Shown here in pieces: positions 28,986-35,955 of a stretch of 35,955 nt of DNA (positions within the stretch are counted from its first letter, which is position 1; every line of letters starts with the position of its first letter). The notes under the pieces were generated by a model. It made no database searches and was not told the DNA's origin. It saw only the letters and a list, made by a program, of their open reading frames with translations. Source of the stretch: Silene noctiflora (taxonomy: Eukaryota > Streptophyta > Magnoliopsida > Caryophyllales > Caryophyllaceae); NCBI GenBank assembly GCA_009801015.1, contig VHZZ01003827.1, positions 2,875 to 38,829 on the forward strand, in the 5' to 3' direction. The translations under genes were made by a program, and so were the position numbers.

Positions 28986-31900
28986 ATGGCGATGATGAGC
29001 ATGAACAATACGTTCTTCATATCACACGGGTCACCGAGCATATCAGTCGACGACTCCATAACGGCAAGGAAATTCTTCAAGGGCTGGAAACAGAATGTGT
29101 TAGAGGAGACACCCAAAGCGATACTAGTCGTATCTGGTCACTGGGAGACTCCGCAACCAACTCTTTGCGCCGTTGATGGCCTTTTTAATACCACCCATGA
29201 TTTCTATGGTTATCCTCCTCCCATGTATAAGGTCTTTTTTTCCAACTCAAATCCTATATAATATTTCGGTTTTGCTTCTGCGTTTCCTTTTTCCATAAAT
29301 TCTTGTATAGAACGGTTTAACTTGAATAAATTTACTAAAATACGGAGTAACTTTTTGTAAGAAGGACGTCATTGTCTTTGGTAGATAGGTTTATACGTTA
29401 ATTTTTTATTATTAAACCGTTAAAACTAGACTTATACAGTTATACTCATTGACCTAGTAATAAATCGGGCTATTTGTTCACGCAGCTCAAGTATCCAGCT
29501 CAGGGGGCCACAGAATTGGCAAAGCGAGCTCAGGAGCTCCTAAAGGGATCTGGATTTAACCCGGTGTTCAGGGACGAGGAACGTGGACTTGACCAAGGCG
29601 CATGGGTGCCATTGATGCTCATGTACCCGGAGGCCGGTATCCCTGTTTGTGTACTCTCTGTTCAAATGCACATGGATGCTACTCACCACTTTAATATGGG
29701 ACGTGCACTCACCTCTCTTAAAGATGAAGGTGTCCTTATCATTGGTTCCGGTGGCGTCATCAACAACATGAAAGAAATGCACCACTCTCGTTCCGATCCA
29801 GTTCAATCATGGGCCAGCGAATTTGATGGTTGGCTTGAAGAAGCTCTCACTTCGGGCAGGTAATTCCTTGCCTAAATCGATTGGGTCCTGTGAAATAGCA
29901 CCCCGTCAGCCTTGGTGTTAACCCAACCCAGCTTGCGCGAACACCTGGGCCACGCTGGATCGAGCTAGACTCCTCCAACCCAGCTTGATCGAGCTTTTAA
30001 AAAAATAGTAAAAGAAAATAAAAATTTATAGCTATGGATCAGGCTTGGCAACATTTGACTTAGCCGAGCCCAACCCTTCCGACTCCTCCCCAGTGTCGGT
30101 TCAGGTCTAGGATAACCTAGCCAAGTCCGACTCACACTAGCCTAGCCCGATGGGCACCTCTAGGCTCTAGTTCTTGTGTTGTGGTTTAAAGCCTAACAAG
30201 ATAATACAAAGCAATATATTAGTTGACATTTTCATACTAATCCCTACTACATTTTAACTTAGAGTAATTTAACTATTAGCCTCGTCTTCTCAGCATAGAC
30301 AAAGATAGATTTTATCTTGTTGTTTTTTATGGAAAAACTGATATAATACTTGATAGAGTTTTAGAGAAAATATATGAGAACGGTTGTTATCACTCAGAAT
30401 TGCATAATAAATATTGATGTAAAATCTATATAAAAGTATAATAGAAGAACCACTTTGACCTATGGAGGCCCCCCTTGAAAATGATTTTCCCACCTAATTC
30501 CTTATTACAACTAGAATATTCCGTACACATTATTTAGATTAGATAATATTTGGGCTAAATTAGAGCCTAATTCTTCAACAATATAATTGCCAGAAATAAT
30601 AACAATAATTAAGTATTAAGAAAAGATCACAGAACAAGCATTATACAGAAGAAATAACTGCCAGAAATAATTCCACCGAGATCTAACTTCAATTTTGGCA
30701 AATATACACTAATTATTCTTCTAAATTAGGCAAAAAAAAAAAAAAAACTAAGTATAAAGTAAAGATTATACTAAAGAATAGATAGTAATTTTTAGCTGCC
30801 TTTCTATATTCTACTTCCTCTTAGGCTCTGTTTGGCAAAGCATTTCAGGTACCTGATTTGGTCAAAGTAGCTTATTTGACCAAAATTTCAGGTACCTTAT
30901 TTTTTTGTAAGCATTTGGTAAGTAACTTATTTAACAAAATGAAATGTTACCTAGAGTAGCATTTGAGATTTCAGGTACCTGATTTGCTTTTATTTTACTT
31001 TTTTGCCCCTTAATTCTATATTGTTAAATAATTATCATATCGTTTTACGTCATTTCATCAAAATCAGTTACCTTTTCAGCTAGTTTGCCAAACATTTTTT
31101 TATATAATCAGTTACCTTATCAGTTCCTAATTTCCAGCTACCTTATCAGTTACTTTTTTAGGTTTCAGCTACCTTTTCAATTTTCAACTACCTTTTCAGT
31201 TAGTTTTACCAAACAGAGCCTAAACCATAAAGTTGATCCACACCGTATTTTTCTACCAAAATAATGTCAAATCATTTTTTTTCCAAGACATTTTTGCATA
31301 CATTTTTATCTTCAAAAATCCATCCATATCGTTTATACCTATTACATTTTTGTTATGTCCTATGGTTATTTAATGAATATGGTCATTATCTACAGAAACT
31401 ATTTGGTTAAATATACTGAAATCTGTTCTTACCTAATATGTTTACAAAATGGGTGTCATTTTTAGTGGTGTGTCAAACACTCATACTACAAATTAGATAG
31501 GTATATTTTAAATAGTCTAATCTCATTTTCAATGTTATAGAGCATGTAATAATGAAAAATTGACTTTCATATACTTATTTCTCAGTCGAAGTGAAAGAAC
31601 GTATTGTTTTGCTAAAATGTTGGGATTGTGATAAAGCTTAATATTATTCATAAAATATCTACTCCCTTCATTCAAATGAATTTCCATACGTTTGTTAATA
31701 TAAATAAGGTACAAAAGTATATTTTAATCAAACATATGAAATTCATTTAAATGGAGAAGTATTTTATTGTGGATTTCCCATTTAAAATACATTTTCTGAG
31801 AATGAAAAGTTAATTGTAGAATTAACATTACTTCTAAGATAAAAAAAAACATGTTATTCCATGGTTCCCTATATTATTCTATTTAATTTCCAAAGGATTA

Positions 31901-34900
31901 TAATTTTTTTTATTTAAAATCCATATTTCGAAGCAATTGTTACCATTTTGGTAAAACTACTACTCATTACTCACATATATTTGTATTCTGAGGTAGTAGG
32001 CTCATGCTATTCTGAAAGATACTTCAATCGGAGCACGTTCCTTCACTTTCAAGTAAGGCATATATTTTGAAATGAGGGTAGATGAAACATTTCAATCAAA
32101 ATTTTAAGGTGATGGTTGATGTCCAACTATTATATTGGGCTTGAAGAGTTGTTAGTGCAGATGTTTCCCCAAACCATGTGCTGAAATTCCACTTCGTGAG
32201 TTATTAACGTCTGTCAGGATTTGAACATGTGACCTTTAGTCACACTAGCTCTGATACCATGACAGATAAACCATCTCAACAAAAACCTTAAGGTGATGGT
32301 TAAAGCCCAACCATTATATTTATTCCTATTAATTATTGTTTGGACCTAGGAGAATAAAGTGCTTTATTGATTGTCTTTCTTGAGTGATAATGTAACCCAT
32401 TTATTGTAGATGAGTTATATTGTAGGGAAAATGCATACGGTGCCCTTGAAATTTGACATTTTTCCCGAAATATCCAATTTTTTTATCCGGAAAATTTTAG
32501 GAGGCCATATCTCGTGTTTATGAGTTCAGAATGTGATTTTTTTTTCAAATCGATTATCTTTTCGTGAACTACGATTGTTTGACCGAATAGACTTTGAGTG
32601 ACCATATCTCTTGGTCACGAATTCCAAACTCGATAAATTTTTGTTTTTCAAGTCGTAGTTCTCGTAAATATGATCAATTTGAGAAAACAAATCGTCACTT
32701 TCTGAGCCCGTAAACACGAGTTATCCCCTCTTAAAGTTTTCCAGATAAAAAAAAGGGTATTTTCGGCAAAATGTCAAACCTCAAGGGCACCGCGTGCTTT
32801 ATCCGTATATTGTATGACTTTCAGTACTTCGTAATATGGAGAAATTCTTTCCCGCCGTGCAAAGTTTCAATTTTATGATTGTCAAACTTCAACTAAGCTG
32901 AGTTATTCGCCATTTACAAGACAGTTTCTTGGATGTCATTTTCTTTCCTTTCCGTTGATACAAGTTCTTGATAGCTTAAAACAGTGGAATATTTTTATCT
33001 GAACATAAGATATGAAGAAAAAGCACATAGTAAACCTGATTATAGATTAATAAGGAAAGTGGAAGATCTTTGTGAAAAATGAAGGAATAAAATAATACTC
33101 CGTATTATTTATGGAAGTTAAAAAAAAAATTGTACCAAACTTAGTATTCTACATTAAATTTGACGATAGCTCTCCATGTATCAAGCTCAGTGTAAGAATG
33201 AACGAATGATTAATGGGGGGTTTAATTTTTGTCCTCTGGATGTAGTTAAGAGATACAGTGGAAATTAAATGTTGCACTCCTCTACGAAGTATAAATGGCC
33301 ATCGATAAAACATATATTCAGGCAACTTACCTTCGTACTATTTTGATCCACTGCTTATTGCATTATAGCTTAGATGGTATCCATGTATTACTCGGTCACG
33401 ATGGTTTATTAGTTATTGTTTTCTTTTCGGGAAGAGTTTAGTAAAAGGTAAATAATCAATTAAGATAGAGCATGTGTTTTACCGAATTGTATAAAAAGCT
33501 TTATAATACTTTGTATTTACTAATTTGACAAAAAAAAAAATGAATCATTTGGCAGTTTTAGCCATTATATGAGCTCAAGTAATATTTAGACACAACATAG
33601 CGACTTTTAAAAAATACCCCCGATTTGTCTCAATCATTTGTTTTTTATTTTTTTTTATTTTATTATTTGTGAGGATATTTTAATCAAAGGCAAGCAAATG
33701 ATTGGGACGGAGGGAGTAACTCTTTTCACCAACCTCTTAAATATATTTTGAATTACTTCCTCTTTTTTTAATTATTTATTTACCGTTTTTATTCAATGTG
33801 AGAGTTATTTTAATCTAATGTAAGCAAATGAATGAGACGGAGGGAGTGTATATGCAAAAAAAATGGATAATATAAGGAGTATTATTGTTACAAGTAATCG
33901 TAATTCTTAATTGTTGTTCTGCATCTGTCCATTCAATTTATATTATAAAATACTTTGTAATAAATATCAATTCATCTATGTATTATCTATACATGCCCGT
34001 GCAATTTTGCACGGATACTAAGCTAGTGTACATTATATACTAGAGGTGTAAAGCTATTTCTACCCTAACCTAACACATTAGCGGTGATACATGGCTCTAA
34101 AATAGGAATGAGAATTACCTAACAATATTTGACTAAATCAAAAGATTACAAATGCTATAACAAGAAGATACATTTGAACATAATATCTTGAGTAGAATAT
34201 TCTTTACAATACTAACTAGTCAATTTACCTCTTCAAAATGATCACCCCTTTATATTCTTTTGTTCGTCATTTAATAGATTTATTTGTTTTTTTAAATGGC
34301 TTTAGAGTGTTTTGAGAATAAGATTTGATACTTGAATTTATTACCGAGTTAAAAATTAGCTTGAATTAATATGAGAAGGTCGTACATAGTTTGGATCAAA
34401 CTATATTCGCAAACCAAACACCAAGTTGTAGGTAAAGGTTGAACCATGATGAACGAGTTTGAAAACATTTTTAAACAAACAATAGCCTTGCTAGGCAATG
34501 ATATTAGACAAGAAAAGGAAAAAAAACAAAAAAACAAATTTAGTTTTATAATTGAGTTCGGTTGATTTTCTTTGATTTATCTTCAAAAACGGTTATCAGT
34601 TCGAACTAAATCATTAACTTCTTGACTTTCTAAAATCCCCGCTATGACCATATTAAATTATTAATCAATAAATCCTGAAATTATACATCTACAACTAAAG
34701 TACCACATAATTAGCTAAAGTATTTGAAATCTTAACTTATATCTTCATTTTCAATATAGGTTTGAAGATGTGAATGAATATCTGAAGAAAGCACCTCATG
34801 CAGAAAGGGCACAACCTTTCCCAGATCATATATACCCGTTGCATGTTGCCCTTGGGGCTGCCGGAGAAAATGCCAAAGCGCAGCTTATACATCGCAGTTG

Positions 34901-34955
34901 GGACTGGGCCACCTTATCTTATTCGTCTTACAAGTTCAGTGATAGCCCCGTTTGA
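28986..34955 (+). CDS. DODA: DODA/LigB-like extradiol dioxygenase with altered active site
   Basis: The family cleaves catechol rings. In betalain plants, DODA-alpha members convert L-DOPA to betalamic acid. Three exons join in frame: 28986-29231, 29486-29859, 34760-34955 (816 bases, 271 aa, normal length). Junctions are clean (MYK|LKYPAQG; an Arg codon split AG|G at TSGR|FEDVNE). Family motifs seen are '[14 protein letters not shown]' (His14), 'VVSGHWET' (His52), 'THDFYGYP', '[16 protein letters not shown]', 'HHFNMGRAL', and '[17 protein letters not shown]' (His230). Two positions are unusual. The DHG motif before AWVPL reads DQG (Gln119, codon 29594-29596). 'GSGSATHNL' of relatives reads 'GSGGVINNM', so the histidine I align with metal ligand His177 of E. 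coli YgiD is Asn175 (codon 29762-29764). The HPSDxTP-type motif of betalain DODAs is also missing, and the end 'TLSYSSYKF' is closer to LigB/DODA-beta. Expression or activity cannot be judged here. Intron 2 is 4900 bases. Confidence 0.9.
30823..31222. mobile_element. MITE with 'ggctctgtttgg' terminal inverted repeats
   Basis: Left end 'ttaggctctgtttggcaaa' and right end 'ttttaccaaacagagcctaa' are near-perfect inverted repeats, about 400 bp apart. Inside are several copies of 'cagctaccttttcag/cagttaccttatcag'-type words. The superfamily (hAT or PIF/Harbinger) cannot be settled because the flanking duplication is unclear. Confidence 0.7.
31662..31759. mobile_element. Stowaway-like MITE in DODA intron 2
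   Basis: 'ctcccttcattcaaatgaat' on the left pairs with 'attcatttaaatggagaag' on the right, with TA on both sides (31660-31661, 31760-31761). About 98 bp. Confidence 0.6.
32083..32322 (-). mobile_element. TRIM-like LTR retroelement fragment (tRNA-iMet primer site)
   Basis: Read on the minus strand, a sequence ending in CA (complement of 32260-32261) is followed at once by TGGTATCAGAGC (complement of 32248-32259), the classic primer-binding site for initiator tRNA-Met. Copies of a terminal sequence ('aaggtgatggttgatgtcca' at about 32106 and 'aaggtgatggttaaagccca' at about 32291) flank an internal part of about 100 bases. So short an element without genes fits a TRIM. The LTR outer limits are diverged. 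Confidence 0.5.
32434..32800. mobile_element. Foldback MITE in DODA intron 2
   Basis: Left end 'cggtgcccttgaaatttgac' pairs with right end 'gtcaaacctcaagggcaccg'. Inner landmarks ('ccggaaaattttaggagg', 'atctcgtgtttatgag') find complements on the right ('aaagttttccag', 'gtaaacacgagttat'). The total is about 340-365 bp. It shares an arm style (ggccata, ttttttttcaaatcg) with the foldback element at 1758-2197. Confidence 0.7.
33617..33716. mobile_element. Stowaway-like MITE in DODA intron 2
   Basis: Right end 'caaatgattgggacggaggg' followed by 'ag' pairs with left end 'cccccgatttgtctcaatca', with TA on both sides (33615-33616, 33717-33718). The inner bases ttatttgtgaggatattttaa resemble the 14003-14083 copy, so the two belong to one family. 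Confidence 0.7.
33756..33846. mobile_element. Stowaway-like MITE in DODA intron 2
   Basis: The right end 'gcaaatgaatgagacggagg' and a left end beginning 'cttcctc' are diverged inverted repeats. It lies 40 bases from the previous copy, in the same orientation and with a similar inner sequence. Confidence 0.55.
33997..34027 (+). mobile_element. Helitron-type 3' terminus
   Basis: A GC-rich hairpin (ccgtgcaa, 33997-34004; ttgcacgg, 34007-34014; 2-base loop) is followed 8 bases later by CTAG (34023-34026) and T. This is the known 3' end structure of plant Helitrons (hairpin, then CTRR inserted at A/T). The 5' TC end was not located, so the element's length is unknown. Confidence 0.6.
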
Positions 34956-35955
34956 TGACTTCGTACAAAATGTTTAATGTCCGGTAATTTGAAAAAAATA
35001 ATTGGAATCCTGAATTGATATATTGTAACCTGCATGTAAAAGTGCAAAACAATCAACGTTATATTTGTGTAATTTAAGATTATATGTTTATTTCCATTAT
35101 TTGTATAATTAATTTGCAGGATTTGTTTATTTCCCTTTGAAACTAACTATGAATATGAGTATATTGGTGTATTATTATATCAACATTTATTGATGTTAAG
35201 AATTGGAGAGGATCAAATTCTAATTAAGTTGGATATGAGTCGGGTTTACAAAAATATATTGTTCGTACCCAATTTTTTTTGAATCAACAAACCAAATTAA
35301 TAAGTTATCCTGTCCATAAACCACTCTAATTAAAATGACATGCTCTAATGAGTTTTACATTTTTGTGCTTACTTCTTACCTCATTTTTGTAAAAGCGTGA
35401 AGAGTTCGGTAGACCACAAATACTTTGGTGTGTGTATTGGTTGGGGTGGGGGTTGTTTTTAATAGAGTATGTATAATATGATAACTAGATGCTACTATAC
35501 TTAAAACCAATTGATAATAATAAACATAAATAACAACTAATATAATGAATAACAATAAATATACTTAAAATAAATAATACAAGATATTTACGTGGTGTGA
35601 CCTAAGTGAGAAGATTACGTCCACCCTTTCTTTTATTATCTAATTATTAGGAGCATTTAATCCTGCCTCACTTACAATAATTGAATAAACCTTTTTAATC
35701 CTGTCCGACTTAAAATAATTGAAAAAAGAACTCCCACGTTTAACCCTAATCATGAGTAGGTGGTGTTAAACATTCGAAGTTTGAGAGATTTTAAGCTCTT
35801 GGTGTGTGAGATGTAATTATCCCACTGTATGTAGGTGTGAAATATTGAATAAACAGAAACAGATGAATGGTGAAGATAACTTTTGTGTTTTGTTATCGAG
35901 TAAGTTGAACAATATGGTTACATATATACACCAAAAAAGATATGCATAATCTCGA
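34956..35955. other. AT-rich flank, nothing recognised
   Basis: The DODA-like 3' untranslated region, then about 0.9 kb of AT-rich sequence with no open frame of note, no clear repeat and no RNA gene that I could recognise. Confidence 0.5.

Larger units (their letters stand above)
29860..34759. other. 4.9-kb intron 2 of the DODA-like gene, transposon-rich
   Basis: Bounded by gtaatt and atatag. The contents I can support are a degenerate 'agccgagcccaaccc' repeat (about 30040-30160), a 0.4-kb MITE (30823-31222), a Stowaway-like MITE (31662-31759), a TRIM-like fragment (32083-32322), a foldback element (32434-32800), two more Stowaway-like MITEs (33617-33716, 33756-33846), and a Helitron-type 3' end (33997-34027). 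No coding sequence is recognised. Confidence 0.75.

Noticed and set aside
28986..34955. Betalain gene cluster
   Set aside because: Only one DODA-like gene is present, with altered active-site residues, and no CYP76AD or glucosyltransferase gene lies in the window.

Overview
This window is plant nuclear DNA: spliced genes with GT-AG introns, an AT-rich intergenic background, many Stowaway-like and foldback MITEs, LTR and SINE debris, and one 135-base assembly gap (24780-24914). A gene of the plant LigB/DODA extradiol dioxygenase family, together with the style of the repeats, suggests Caryophyllales, perhaps Amaranthaceae/Chenopodiaceae. The species is an inference. All five genes I could model lie on the + strand, and the exon models below were joined by hand at GT-AG sites with reading frame checked.

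Layout. 1-1481: remnant of an LTR retroelement with a GC-rich hairpin repeat. 1758-2197: a large palindrome with a 33-bp tandem core. 3085-11777: RRN3/TIF-IA, the RNA polymerase I initiation factor (15 exons, 610 aa). 13299-16634: LESV, a plastid tryptophan-rich starch-granule protein (4 exons, 546 aa). 16635-22762: about 6 kb without a recognised gene, holding a possible small-peptide transcript (about 17480-19171) and MITEs. 22763-25887: a SETD6/Rubisco-LSMT-type SET-domain lysine methyltransferase (4 exons, 502 aa; the gap falls in its last intron and hides no exon). 26394-27170: a single-exon FCP1-like CTD phosphatase without a BRCT domain. 28986-34955: a DODA/LigB-like extradiol dioxygenase (3 exons, 271 aa) with a 4.9-kb second intron full of transposon remains. 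34956-35955: AT-rich DNA with nothing recognised.

The genes do not form a pathway. RRN3 (rRNA synthesis) and the SET gene share ribosome-biogenesis-type promoter motifs (telo-box, site II). LESV acts in plastid starch. The CTD phosphatase-like protein would act on RNA polymerase II or a related phosphoprotein. The point most worth following up is the DODA-like protein: it has the full family length and clean splicing, but the histidine I align with a metal ligand is Asn (N175) and the histidine of the conserved DHG motif is Gln (Q119). That suggests an altered or lost reaction in an otherwise intact gene. No CYP76AD or other betalain gene is present here, so the window does not show a betalain cluster.
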